Position numbers and translations under genes: made by a program. This document shows positions 9,205 to 17,633 of a stretch of DNA of 64,000 nt, one piece after another; the stretch's first letter is position 1, and every line of letters begins with the position of its first letter. The notes beneath the pieces were generated by a model, which was not told the DNA's origin, did no database searches, and saw only the letters and a list, made by a program, of their open reading frames with translations. The stretch is from DAIPJH01 sp036770365 (GTDB lineage Bacteria > Pseudomonadota > Alphaproteobacteria > Rickettsiales > UBA998): contig DAIPJH010000005.1 in the NCBI GenBank assembly GCA_036770365.1, positions 93,618-157,617 of the forward strand. The letters run 5' to 3'.

Positions 9205-9732
9205 ATGAGACTCGCAAGCATTTTTTTTATTTCATTAAGTCTTTGCTATAGCACAAACAGTGCGTTGGCTGCAAAAGACTGGCAACTTTCATGGGTAGAT
9301 AAACCCTTTGCACCTGCGACAATGATGGTAAAAGATATGAACAACAAAGATGTTACCTTAGATCTTTCACAGAACAAACCAATCTTATTAAACTTTTGGG
9401 CAACATGGTGTCCGCCCTGCGTTAAAGAAATGCCAAGCTTACTCAAACTCGAACAAACCTATAAAAAACAAAACCTACAAGTCATCATCGTCTCAGAAGA
9501 CGGCAAAGGATTTGAAAAAATCACGCCGTTTTGGCAAGAAAAAAAACTTCCCGAAACAAAGGCATCTTATTTTGACAAAGACAGCAAACTCATGCAACAA
9601 CTACGTATTGGAGGACTGCCCACCACGTTTCTTATCAACGCAGAAGGGAAAATCATAGGTAAAATCGAAGGCGGCGCAGAGTGGAATTCACCTTCACTGA
9701 AGAAAATGCTAGAGCAGAAATTATTAAAGTAA
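9205..9732 (+). CDS. TlpA-like periplasmic thioredoxin
   Basis: The ATG at 9205 gives a 175-residue protein with a signal peptide (MRLASIFFISLSLCYSTNSALA). A thioredoxin fold follows, with the redox pair C69/C72 in FWATWCPPC and the cis-proline loop GGLPTTF. This matches the TlpA/ResA group, which reduces periplasmic disulfides, often for cytochrome c or oxidase assembly. It is divergent from argH, as in many alphaproteobacteria. It abuts the convergent HAD gene with no space, and no clear terminator separates them. The partner could be the DsbD-like protein at 33374, which is an inference. Confidence 0.9.
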   Translation: MRLASIFFISLSLCYSTNSALAAKDWQLSWVDKPFAPATMMVKDMNNKDVTLDLSQNKPILLNFWATWCPPCVKEMPSLLKLEQTYKKQNLQVIIVSEDGKGFEKITPFWQEKKLPETKASYFDKDSKLMQQLRIGGLPTTFLINAEGKIIGKIEGGAEWNSPSLKKMLEQKLLK

Positions 9733-10581
9733 CTATATTATTCCAAACACAGGTAGCGTCACCTGCGGGCGCGCACCGTCCTCAGCTATCACGTCTTCTA
9801 ATATAGAAAAATCATACGCGCCATGGATATAAAGCCGCTCTTTAAGAATACCACCCAGCACCAACGCAGAGTCCACCCCTGCGCGGTTTGCTCCTAAAAT
9901 ATCAGTATGTAAGCTATCGCCGATCGCGCAAATCTTGGATTTTGGTAGCCCTTCAAAACGCCCCAAACACGCATCATACACATTTATATGCGGCTTACCA
10001 AAATACATCACCTCACCGCCCATACCTTCATAGCATTCAGCAATCATCCCTGCACAACCCAGCCGCTCACCACTTTGACGTACCACCACATAATCAGGAT
10101 TCGCGCAAATCATTGGCTTACGAAGCCGCGCCGCGGTCAGAAGTACAGTTTCTAATTCGCGCATATCCTGCCCGTCATATTCAAATCCAACATTGAGGAT
10201 AAAATCCGCTTGCAGCAGCCCTGCACGAGAATAATCCAACCCGTCAAGCACATCCAAATCTTTATCAGGACCAATATAGTAATAATGTTTTTTGAACGGA
10301 TTCTTACCTGAAAAATAACCAAACATCACCTCGCCTGACGTGATCAGATGATCATACATGCACTCATCAACGCCGAGCCGCACCAATACCTCCGCAGCGC
10401 GATGCGAACGGCGCGGCGCATTCGACAAGATCACAATCTGCTTGCCGCGCTCACGCAAGTAAGCAAAACTCTCACGCACCCCAGCATATAACTTCTCGCC
10501 ATCATGCACCACCCCCCACAAATCAAGGATAAACCCTTCATAGAGCTGTGCAAGTTCAGACAGAGAGGAAAGATGCTTCAT
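9733..10581 (-). CDS. HAD-superfamily subfamily IIA hydrolase (NagD-like)
   Basis: A 282-residue phosphatase of the HAD IIA class. Motif I is DLWGVVHDG (from residue 20), motif II LSNAPRRSH, a lysine lies in FGKPHINVY, and motif III/IV is IGDSLHTDILGANRAG. The DLWGV(V/L)HDG form marks an alphaproteobacterial subgroup (described as TIGR01459) whose substrate is not established. It is 12 bases downstream of recR on the same strand and may be co-transcribed with it. Confidence 0.87.
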   Translation of the reverse strand: MKHLSSLSELAQLYEGFILDLWGVVHDGEKLYAGVRESFAYLRERGKQIVILSNAPRRSHRAAEVLVRLGVDECMYDHLITSGEVMFGYFSGKNPFKKHYYYIGPDKDLDVLDGLDYSRAGLLQADFILNVGFEYDGQDMRELETVLLTAARLRKPMICANPDYVVVRQSGERLGCAGMIAECYEGMGGEVMYFGKPHINVYDACLGRFEGLPKSKICAIGDSLHTDILGANRAGVDSALVLGGILKERLYIHGAYDFSILEDVIAEDGARPQVTLPVFGII

Positions 10582-10593
10582 ATTCCTACTTTC

Positions 10594-11184
10594 TTAAAAA
10601 GGCAACCGCGCTTTGAGAGCTGCGCCGAGCGTACCATCATCGAGATAATCCAGTTCACCGCCCATCGGGATACCCTGTGCAAGGCGAGTGATACTAACAT
10701 TGCCATGGCTTAACATCTCAGTAATATAATGCGCCGTGGTTTGGCCATCTACCGTTGCATTGGTAGCCAAAATCACTTCGCGCACGTCATCTAAAGATGC
10801 CCGTGCGACCAACGTTGAAAGATGTAACTTATCTGGCCCAACCCCATCAATCGCCGACAGCACTCCGCCCAGCACATGATACAACCCACGATATTGCTTT
10901 GCACGTTCCATCGCCCACAAATCCGCGACATCTTCTACCACACATATCACTGACCTATCACGACGCTCATCGCCGCAGACATGACAAGGATTACTGCTAT
11001 CAAGATTCCCGCAGACCTCACAGGTCACAATCGTCTCCGCCACTTCTTTCAGCGCAGCAAGTAACGGCAGCAACACCTTCTCGCGCTTACGAATCAAATG
11101 CAACGCCATGCGCCGCGCAGATCGTGGCCCCAAACTTGGCAACCGCGAGAGGATGGTGATGAGAGTATCAATGGATGAGGTCAT
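10594..11184 (-). CDS. recR: Recombination mediator RecR
   Basis: A 196-residue protein of normal RecR length. It shows the N-terminal helix-hairpin-helix (ILSRLPSLGPRSARRMALHL), the four-cysteine zinc finger C55/C58/C67/C70, a TOPRIM domain (VICVVEDVADLWAMER) and the C-terminal Walker B-like region. RecR acts with RecF or RecO to load RecA on gapped DNA. The ybaB-recR pair downstream of dnaX is widely conserved, and the three are on one strand here. Confidence 0.97.
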   Translation of the reverse strand: MTSSIDTLITILSRLPSLGPRSARRMALHLIRKREKVLLPLLAALKEVAETIVTCEVCGNLDSSNPCHVCGDERRDRSVICVVEDVADLWAMERAKQYRGLYHVLGGVLSAIDGVGPDKLHLSTLVARASLDDVREVILATNATVDGQTTAHYITEMLSHGNVSITRLAQGIPMGGELDYLDDGTLGAALKARLPF

Positions 11185-11199
11185 GCCGCAGACAATAGA

Positions 11200-11520
11200 C
11201 TAAAATGGCATTTTCATGCCAGCAGGCAAGCCCATACCACCTGCGATTTTGCCCATTTCATCGCTAAACGTCGCGTCTGCTTTTTCTTTCGCATCATTAA
11301 ACGCGGCAATAATCAAATCTTCCATCACTTCTTTCTCTTCAGGATCAACTAATGATTTTGCAACATCAAGACGCACCATTTTGCCTTTGCCTGTCACCAC
11401 AACCTTGACCAAATCACCACCCGAGCGACCATCAAATTCACGCCCTTCGAGTTCGGTCTGCAAATCAGAGATTTTACTCTGCATTTGTTGTGCTTGTTTC
11501 AGCATTTTTTGAATATTCAT
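11200..11520 (-). CDS. ybaB: YbaB/EbfC nucleoid-associated protein
   Basis: A 106-residue DNA-binding protein. MNIQKMLKQAQQMQSKI and the C-terminal MGKIAGGMGLPAGMKMPF are typical; the methionine/glycine-rich tail is common in the family. The ATG at 11520 is chosen because GGAGAA lies just upstream and the sequence begins like its relatives; a longer version from 11556 would add twelve residues. It lies between dnaX and recR. Confidence 0.95.
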   Translation of the reverse strand: MNIQKMLKQAQQMQSKISDLQTELEGREFDGRSGGDLVKVVVTGKGKMVRLDVAKSLVDPEEKEVMEDLIIAAFNDAKEKADATFSDEMGKIAGGMGLPAGMKMPF

Positions 11521-11545
11521 ATTTGTTCTCCACAATAGTATTTTA

Positions 11546-11632
11546 TTTGCTCCCACTTCGGCATGAATGCCTACACGATGAGCCTAACACCTTCGGTGAC
11601 TAAAGGGCAAGGCTTACCGCCCTGCTCCGTCC
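11546..11632 (+). repeat. Palindromic intergenic repeat family, copy A
   Basis: This fills most of the gap between dnaX and ybaB. It shares TTTGCTYCC...CTTCGG, then AGCCTAAC, a short stem (CACC-TTC-GGTG), the fixed block GACTAAAGGGC and a second hairpin with copies at 13379-13474 and 58656-58741. The short stem differs from the other copies on both sides, so base-pairing is kept. In this copy the second hairpin is imperfect. It is followed by ACTAGCAACTAGAAACTAGCAAC, a small local direct repeat. Confidence 0.75.
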
Positions 11633-11657
11633 CATACTAGCAACTAGAAACTAGCAA

Positions 11658-13373
11658 CTAATCTTTAACTCCCACCAACTGCGCTTCTGGAAAATTCTCC
11701 AAAATCGCTTTCGTTAATGGATGCTCGGCAATCTCTACAAGCAACGCTTTTTTAGCCGCTTCCCCGTGTTGTGCAAGCGATAATAATCCCTCGTGTGATT
11801 CAATCTTCACCATCCACTCTTTTTCCGTCACTTTTCCTAGAAAATCACTAAGTTCTCGACGAAAACTATCTTTCAATTCCCCCACGGGGGCGAGGGTAAT
11901 GGCTTCTCCCTCAAACGACACCAATGCCACGTGATTCATCAAATAATGATAAAGCATTGGCTCACGGCGTTTTTCGCAAGCTTCAAGCAGCTCCTCAAAC
12001 GACGTAATCTCTAATGCGGGATTATGTGCAGCCAATACTAAATGCGGCGCAGCAGCAGCAGTTGCCACTTGTGCATGAGGATAATGTGCGACCATGTCAC
12101 CACCGCTAGCAGAAGCAACACGAAGTACCGCACTCGTTCCTTGTGAACCACCACCAGCGTGACCATTCTCACCTGACGTTAACACGGCCTGATGATCACG
12201 CACTTTTTTAACCAAATCTGTTGGATCAGGCAACTCCGCCATATAAGCAAAACGAATACACACCATTTCTGCCGCAATCAACGGATCAGGCGCACGTTTT
12301 ACCTCCTCTAACCCCTTCATCAACATTTGCCAAGCACGCGACAACGACGCCACCGACAATTTCGACGCCAAACGTAGTGCATAATCCTTTTCCGCATGAG
12401 CATAGGTCGGCCCTAGATCATCATCCTTTGAAATACACAAACGTGTGATCGTATGCACCAACACCAACATGTCTTGAATAAGCAGCCCCATGTCCATACC
12501 ATCGCGGTATTGCACACGCAGCAATTCCAACCCATCAGCGATTTGCCCCGCGAACAAACACTCAAGCAGTGCAAAAATCCTCGTTCTATCTGCGAGTCCC
12601 AATATCCCACGCACTAACACTTCGCTGACATTCACTTTTTCATCTGCACCCGCTTCTGCCGCATCATCCAGACCATGCGCAATTGCACGGTCAAGCAAAG
12701 ACAAGCCATCACGCACTGATCCTTCCGCTGCCATTGCAAGCAATTGAAGTGCCGCATTCTCCGCCTGTACATTTTCTTTTTCACATACTTTTGCTAAATG
12801 GTCAGCCAACTGCTCCACATCTAACCGTTTCAAATCAAACCGTTGACAGCGTGAGAGAATCGTCACAGGAATTTTACGCGTTTCCGTTGTCGCCATAATG
12901 AAAATAACATGAGGAGGTGGCTCTTCCAGCGTCTTAAGCAATGCGTTAAACGCATTGTTCGACAACATATGCACCTCATCAATAATATAGATTTTATAGC
13001 GAGCATTGGTGGGCGCGTAATGCACTGTTTCAATCAAATCACGCATATCGCCAACACCTGTATGCGAAGCAGCATCCATCTCTAATACATCAACATGCCG
13101 ATCTTCTCGAATCTGGATACAATTCGAACACACGCCACATGGAGTGATCGTCGCACCACTTTTACCATCTTCACCAATACAATTAAGCGCACGTGCGATA
13201 ATCCGCGCCGTCGTCGTTTTTCCAATCCCGCGAATCCCTGTCAACAAAAACGCATGGGCAATCCGTCCCATTTTAATCGCATTGGAGAGTGTGCGTACCA
13301 ACACTTCCTGCCCCACCAGATCATCAAAGGTCTGTGGACGGTATTTTCGGGCGAGGACACGGTATTCGGACAT
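11658..13373 (-). CDS. dnaX: DNA polymerase III subunit gamma/tau
   Basis: A 571-residue clamp-loader ATPase. The Walker A is GIRGIGKTTTA (46-56), zinc-finger cysteines are C65, C79, C82 and C85, Walker B is IDEVHML (131-137) and the SRC arginine-finger motif appears in LSRCQRF. Domain III follows, and the C-terminal part (about 440-571) would be the tau domain that contacts DnaB and the polymerase. AAAAAAG runs exist but not in the phase needed for the E. coli frameshift. The ATG at 13373 has GAGGAG about ten bases upstream, inside repeat copy B. The neighbours ybaB and recR fit the standard context. Confidence 0.96.
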   Translation of the reverse strand: MSEYRVLARKYRPQTFDDLVGQEVLVRTLSNAIKMGRIAHAFLLTGIRGIGKTTTARIIARALNCIGEDGKSGATITPCGVCSNCIQIREDRHVDVLEMDAASHTGVGDMRDLIETVHYAPTNARYKIYIIDEVHMLSNNAFNALLKTLEEPPPHVIFIMATTETRKIPVTILSRCQRFDLKRLDVEQLADHLAKVCEKENVQAENAALQLLAMAAEGSVRDGLSLLDRAIAHGLDDAAEAGADEKVNVSEVLVRGILGLADRTRIFALLECLFAGQIADGLELLRVQYRDGMDMGLLIQDMLVLVHTITRLCISKDDDLGPTYAHAEKDYALRLASKLSVASLSRAWQMLMKGLEEVKRAPDPLIAAEMVCIRFAYMAELPDPTDLVKKVRDHQAVLTSGENGHAGGGSQGTSAVLRVASASGGDMVAHYPHAQVATAAAAPHLVLAAHNPALEITSFEELLEACEKRREPMLYHYLMNHVALVSFEGEAITLAPVGELKDSFRRELSDFLGKVTEKEWMVKIESHEGLLSLAQHGEAAKKALLVEIAEHPLTKAILENFPEAQLVGVKD

Positions 13374-13378
13374 ATTTT

Positions 13379-13474
13379 ATTCGCTCCTCGGCTCGCCTCC
13401 TGCTCGCCAAATGAGCCTGACGGCTTCGCCGACTAAAGGGCTCGGACTCCTGTCCTCGCTCGGTATCCTTACTT
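13379..13474 (+). repeat. Palindromic intergenic repeat family, copy B
   Basis: This lies between the SRP RNA and dnaX. It contains ATGAGCCTGA, the short stem CGGC-TTC-GCCG, the constant GACTAAAGGGC and GGACTCCTGTCC. Its left end, read on the minus strand, supplies the GAGGAG ribosome-binding site of dnaX six to fifteen bases before the ATG. The three copies share a similar outer layout, although the outer hairpin here is CG-rich and diverged. Confidence 0.75.
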
Positions 13475-13509
13475 CTTCACCAGAAACTAGAAACCAGCAA
13501 CCAGCAACG

Positions 13510-13601
13510 AAAAGACTGATGACGACCCGACATGGTGACCACGTTGGCTGCTTCCTTTCGGACCTGACCATCTGCGCAGGCCAGTCGCCCGCCATCAGCC
13601 A
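13510..13601 (-). ncRNA. ffs: Signal recognition particle RNA, small 4.5S type
   Basis: Read on the minus strand, the window contains GGTCAGGTCCGGAAGGAAG and AGCAGCCA, the universally conserved SRP domain IV tip. The flanks pair: the 5' GGCTGATGG region against 3' CCATG...TCATCAGTC. The RNA ends at a TTTT run (13510-13513). Length is about 90 bases, the short bacterial form without the Alu domain. It binds Ffh for co-translational targeting. The position beside dnaX is common. End points are estimated from pairing and the promoter. Confidence 0.92.
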
Positions 13602-13606
13602 GCGGC

Positions 13607-13636
13607 ACTATAGACGCAAATGTTGGAAAAGCGCAA
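13607..13636 (-). promoter_or_regulatory. Candidate promoter of the SRP RNA
   Basis: On the minus strand TTGCGC (13631-13636) and TATAGT (13607-13612) are 18 bases apart. This would start transcription near 13600, just before the first paired base of the SRP RNA. The position relative to the RNA supports it. Confidence 0.55.
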
Positions 13637-13650
13637 GGGGGAAAACACCA

Positions 13651-13694
13651 AAGCTGTCATACCCCGAATGGCGTAGCCATTTATAGGGGTATCC
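13651..13694. repeat. CCCGAATG-type palindromic repeat, copy 1
   Basis: TACCCCGAATGGC, a GTA loop and GCCATTTATAGGGGTA form a long, nearly perfect hairpin after TGTCA. A relative lies at 59817-59855 with CCCGAATGC-GTAA-GCATTTTGGG. The loop-proximal stem differs in both arms between copies but still pairs. It is not followed by a thymine run, so it is likely a dispersed repeat. Confidence 0.65.
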
Positions 13695-13716
13695 ACACTT
13701 AAAACCACCACGCAAA

Positions 13717-14202
13717 CTAATCCCTAAAATTATTAAACTGAAGCGGCAGCTCAATCTTGAGCGTCTTGATCAATGCAATACCCTCTTGCAGATCATCACG
13801 TTTTTTGCCTGTGACGCGCACCGTGTCGCCCTGAATTGAGGCTTGCACCTTCATTTTATTATCTTTCATCGCGCGGGTGATGGTCTTGGCTGTTTCAGAG
13901 TCAATACCCTCTTTAATCACCACCTTTTGACGCAGTGCATTACCTGAAGCCTTTTCTGGCTCTTTGAACTCAAGCGAGCGTGGGTCTAGCTGCCTGCGCA
14001 CCATATACCCCTTAAGCATCTGCTCCATCTGGTCGCGCTTATATTCATCATCCGCCAAAATCGTGATTTCTTTGTCCTTGCGGGTCATCTCGCATTTACT
14101 GCCCTTGAAGTCATAGCGCGTCGTAATCTCACGCAATGCCCCTTGCAGCGCATTTTCCACTTCTGAGAGATTAATTTCAGAAACCACATCAAAACTTGGC
14201 AT
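13717..14202 (-). CDS. yajQ: YajQ family nucleotide-binding protein
   Basis: A 161-residue protein beginning MPSFDVVSEINLSEVENAL with ITTRYDFKGS, and ending ELPLQFNNFRD, all characteristic of YajQ (UPF0234). Members bind nucleotides; in Xanthomonas and Pseudomonas a member is a cyclic-di-GMP effector, but whether this one is cannot be told. GAGG lies seven bases before the ATG. It follows lolA on the same strand across an 80-base gap that holds two hairpins. Confidence 0.95.
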   Translation of the reverse strand: MPSFDVVSEINLSEVENALQGALREITTRYDFKGSKCEMTRKDKEITILADDEYKRDQMEQMLKGYMVRRQLDPRSLEFKEPEKASGNALRQKVVIKEGIDSETAKTITRAMKDNKMKVQASIQGDTVRVTGKKRDDLQEGIALIKTLKIELPLQFNNFRD

Positions 14203-14229
14203 AACAACCTCATATCATAAGTTACAACT

Positions 14230-14280
14230 ATCTAACGAAACCAACGGTTTCGTCATTCCACTGTAAAGTGGAATGACAAA
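14230..14280. repeat. Tandem hairpins (GAAACC/GGTTTC and GTCATTCCACT/AGTGGAATGAC)
   Basis: Two adjacent perfect inverted repeats lie between lolA and yajQ: a six-base stem with loop AAC, then an eleven-base stem with loop GTAA ending in GTCATT/AATGAC. They share the hairpin-plus-GTCATT layout of the element at 18319. Thymines lie only on the lolA side of the minus strand, so they do not make a terminator for lolA. Confidence 0.6.
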
Positions 14281-14283
14281 AAA

Positions 14284-14970
14284 CTACTTCTGGTGCTTGG
14301 CTTTACTCTTATGAAACAACGTTGAAGGCGGCATAAATAATGCATCATCCAACTTAATACCATAACGCGCATTATTCAGTGAGACATTGGTAGTTTGCCC
14401 CTGCGCGTCCCTGATAATCAAATTGCGTAAAATCAACGGCCTATCCACAAACTCCAATGTTAACTCACCCTCATCAGGCTTATTGGCTTGCGTTAACTTA
14501 ATCCGAATCACACCATTTTTACGTGACTGTTCGAGAATCTTAATCTCTTTTGCGTGAAAATCAATGTTGGGGCGCGCCAAAAAACCCGCCAACGATTCAT
14601 CCAACGGAATATTGGTAATCTGTTCTAATTCATAATCATAATAGGTCAAAAACTGACCCGTACTCACCATCAAAACGGGTACTGGAGGATTATACTGCCA
14701 ACGCATTTTCCCAGGGCGTTGCAAATAAAATTTCCCCGTGGTCAAACTACCATCTGGTGCAACCTGTACAAAATCAGACTCAATCGTGGTCAAGCGATTA
14801 AGATACGACGATACATCATCAAGTAGCTTAGTATTATCTTGTGACAAAGATGAATCATTAACAGGAGCTTTTGATACGTCCAGAGCCATAGCGTCTGGAG
14901 ACATCAAAACCCAAACTACGCTTAAAAGAGCGCAGAAACATGCCATTACTTTTAGTGTGTGTGCTTTCAT
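14284..14970 (-). CDS. lolA: Outer-membrane lipoprotein carrier LolA
   Basis: A protein of about 228 residues that carries lipoproteins across the periplasm from LolCDE to the outer membrane. It has a signal sequence (MKAHTLKVMACFCALLSVVW...), then LNRLTTIESDFVQVAPDGSL, GKFYLQRPGKMRWQY and FLTYYDYELEQITNIPL, all typical of the LolA half-barrel. The ATG at 14970 is preferred to one at 14982 because it starts the signal peptide directly; neither has a strong ribosome-binding site. It is divergent from ftsK, as in many alphaproteobacteria. Confidence 0.93.
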   Translation of the reverse strand: MKAHTLKVMACFCALLSVVWVLMSPDAMALDVSKAPVNDSSLSQDNTKLLDDVSSYLNRLTTIESDFVQVAPDGSLTTGKFYLQRPGKMRWQYNPPVPVLMVSTGQFLTYYDYELEQITNIPLDESLAGFLARPNIDFHAKEIKILEQSRKNGVIRIKLTQANKPDEGELTLEFVDRPLILRNLIIRDAQGQTTNVSLNNARYGIKLDDALFMPPSTLFHKSKAKHQK

Positions 14971-15095
14971 GCGCCATACCATACGAAAATATTTTGAAAA
15001 TGCCAGTACGATTATGAATCAGGTTGCGTGTTTGTCACTTGATAGATTAACATGATGCATTAACGTAAACCTTATACGGTCACCTCTCATTTTAT

Positions 15096-17546
15096 ATGGC
15101 ATCACGCACGTCACATATCCGCTCTTACCCGACACCATCAAGCGGGAATTATTTGCATCGCATCTTCGGGATGAGCATGCTAGGGGTGTCCCTCATCCTC
15201 ATGCTCGCCCTTATCAGCTACCATAGCTCCGACCCGTCTATTAACAATGCCACCGACGAAGCCGTGCGCAACTGGATGGGTAGGTTTGGCGCAAGCATGT
15301 CAGATATGATGCTTAAAGTCTTGGGATTAGGCTCAAGCTTTGTGGTGATGAGCTTACTCGCATGGGGCTGGCGTCTCGGACGCGGCGAACGCTTACGCTC
15401 ACCTGCACTACGTATTTGTATGTTATGCGTTACCTTGGCGATGCTCACACTCCTTTTTGCGTTTATCCCCACCCCGACAAGCTGGCCAATTGATGCGGGC
15501 TTTGGCGGCGCAATGGGTAAAGTCCTACGTTCTCTTACATCACCCTTTATCCCTTCCCCCTTTGTTGTACTCATTGCCTTTAGCATATCATTGATGCTCC
15601 TACCGCTTGCACTCGGCCTAAAACGCAAGGAATGGCGCAGTCTGATGATGTTCTTCCTTAAGCTCTTCGCAGTAGTAAGAGTCTTTTTTGCTGTCATTTT
15701 TAATACGATCAAGGGAGAAATCACGGCACGTGACGATGATGATTATGCCGAACCAACATACAGCAAACCAAAGAAAGAAAAATCCTTTCTTAACAAGCTT
15801 ATATTTGGAAATAATCATGAAGATGATGAAGAGCGCGCTGCCAAAAAAGTCATGGCGGACGCCCTGCGCAATTTTAGCAAGGAGGATGACAAAACCATTC
15901 CATCCTTCTTCAGCGCACCTCAAGTAACAGTCTCATCTCCCAGCACGACGCAAGAAACAAAACCGACGGTCAATGTCGTTCGTAGCAATGCCGCAGACAA
16001 GAAACCCATTCAAGGAAGTCTCGCTCTTGCCCCTAAATTTAGCAATTATGAACCACCATCACTTAAACTGCTCAAAGACCCACCCACGACAATAAAAAAA
16101 CAAACCATGGCAGATGGTGCGCTCAAACAAAACAGCAAATTACTTGAATCCGTCCTCAGTGACTTTGGCGTCAAAGGCGAGATCACCAATATCCGACCAG
16201 GTCCTGTGGTGACGCTCTATGAACTTGAAGCCGCTGCGGGGACGCGTGTTGCCCGCGTGATTGGACTTGCAGACGATATTGCCCGTAATATGAGTGCGGT
16301 TTCTGCCCGCATTTCCGCGATTGCAGGACGCAGCGCAATTGGGATTGAACTACCAAACCGCGTACGTGAAACCGTCTATTTACGTGAAATGCTCGCAAAC
16401 GAGGCCTTCGCAAGCAGCGGCATGAACCTTCCTATGGCACTAGGTAAAGATATTAGTGGTGAACCAATTTACGCGGATCTTTCACGTATGCCGCATTTGC
16501 TAGTTGCAGGGACAACAGGTTCAGGAAAATCCGTCTGTATCAACACGATGATTCTCTCACTCGTCTACGCGCTCTCACCTGAGCAATGTAAATTCATCAT
16601 GATCGACCCTAAAATGCTCGAACTTTCCATCTATGATGGCATCCCGCATTTGCTTGCACCCGTGGTGACAGACCCCGCTAAAGCCGTCGTCGCACTCAAA
16701 TGGGCGGTCAAAGAAATGATCAACCGCAACGAATTGATGTCTAAGCTTAAAGTACGCAATATTGATGCTTATAACAAACGCCTCAAAGAATCTAAACGCA
16801 CGGGTGAAATCCTACGCCGTCAAGTACAAACAGGCTTTGACCCTGAAACAGGCAAGCCAATCTATGAAGAACAAATCATGGATACGACACCATTACCGTT
16901 CATCGTGGTCATTGTTGATGAAATGGCAGATTTGATGTTGGTCGCAGGCAAAGAGGTTGAAAATGCAATTCAACGCCTTGCGCAAATGGCGCGTGCCGCA
17001 GGAATTCATATCATCATGGCAACACAACGCCCTTCGGCAGACGTCATCACCGGTGTAATTCGCGCTAACTTCCCAACCCGCATCAGCTTCCAAGTCACCT
17101 CAAAAATTGATAGCCGTGTTGTCTTGAGTGAATCAGGCGCAGAACAACTGCTCGGCATGGGTGATATGCTCTACATGATGGGCGGCGGACGCATCTCCCG
17201 CGTACATGGTCCATTTGCCAGCGATAAAGAAGTCGAAGAGATTGTCAACTACCTCAAAACACAAGGTGAACCTCAATACGTTGATGCTGTCACTTATGAT
17301 GAAGAGGCAGAAGAAAGTGACTATGGCGACGATGAAGATGAGAGCGATACTGATCGCGCCCTTTATGATCAAGCGATTGCAATTGTGGTGCGCGAGAAAA
17401 AGGCATCCACCAGTTTAGTACAGCGTCACTTGCGCATTGGATATAACCGCGCCGCACGCCTGATTGAAAAAATGGAACGTGAAGGTGTTATTTCTCAAGC
17501 AAACCATGTTGGCAAACGTGAGATTCTAGCCCGCGTCGATGACTAA
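15096..17546 (+). CDS. ftsK: DNA translocase FtsK
   Basis: An 816-residue septal DNA pump. The first 180 or so residues hold about four transmembrane segments. An acidic/lysine-rich linker follows (DDDDYAEPTYSKPKKEK), shorter than in E. coli. The motor domain has Walker A AGTTGSGKSVCIN near residue 471 and Walker B IVVIVDEMADLM. The C-terminal gamma winged helix (about 752-816; ASTSLVQRHLRIGYNRAARL) reads polar KOPS-like sequences and activates XerCD. A tyrosine recombinase of the XerD type lies at 38230. The acidic stretch before gamma (DEEAEESDYGDDEDESD) is notable. Confidence 0.96.
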   Translation: MASRTSHIRSYPTPSSGNYLHRIFGMSMLGVSLILMLALISYHSSDPSINNATDEAVRNWMGRFGASMSDMMLKVLGLGSSFVVMSLLAWGWRLGRGERLRSPALRICMLCVTLAMLTLLFAFIPTPTSWPIDAGFGGAMGKVLRSLTSPFIPSPFVVLIAFSISLMLLPLALGLKRKEWRSLMMFFLKLFAVVRVFFAVIFNTIKGEITARDDDDYAEPTYSKPKKEKSFLNKLIFGNNHEDDEERAAKKVMADALRNFSKEDDKTIPSFFSAPQVTVSSPSTTQETKPTVNVVRSNAADKKPIQGSLALAPKFSNYEPPSLKLLKDPPTTIKKQTMADGALKQNSKLLESVLSDFGVKGEITNIRPGPVVTLYELEAAAGTRVARVIGLADDIARNMSAVSARISAIAGRSAIGIELPNRVRETVYLREMLANEAFASSGMNLPMALGKDISGEPIYADLSRMPHLLVAGTTGSGKSVCINTMILSLVYALSPEQCKFIMIDPKMLELSIYDGIPHLLAPVVTDPAKAVVALKWAVKEMINRNELMSKLKVRNIDAYNKRLKESKRTGEILRRQVQTGFDPETGKPIYEEQIMDTTPLPFIVVIVDEMADLMLVAGKEVENAIQRLAQMARAAGIHIIMATQRPSADVITGVIRANFPTRISFQVTSKIDSRVVLSESGAEQLLGMGDMLYMMGGGRISRVHGPFASDKEVEEIVNYLKTQGEPQYVDAVTYDEEAEESDYGDDEDESDTDRALYDQAIAIVVREKKASTSLVQRHLRIGYNRAARLIEKMEREGVISQANHVGKREILARVDD

Positions 17547-17633
17547 TCTTCACTTATTAGCTCTCCCCTCCCCTGCCATGATCTAGCACCTTAACTTCTT
17601 ATGAAATGTGTCATAACTTAAGCTACGATAACA

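Noticed and set aside
11748..11753. AAAAAAG runs in dnaX (also 12204-12209) as a programmed frameshift site
   Set aside because: The reading phase is AAA AAA G rather than A AAA AAG, and no downstream hairpin was seen; the E. coli arrangement is not reproduced.
14254..14280. Hairpin after lolA as a rho-independent terminator
   Set aside because: The T run is on the wrong side for lolA on the minus strand, and the element matches dispersed repeats.
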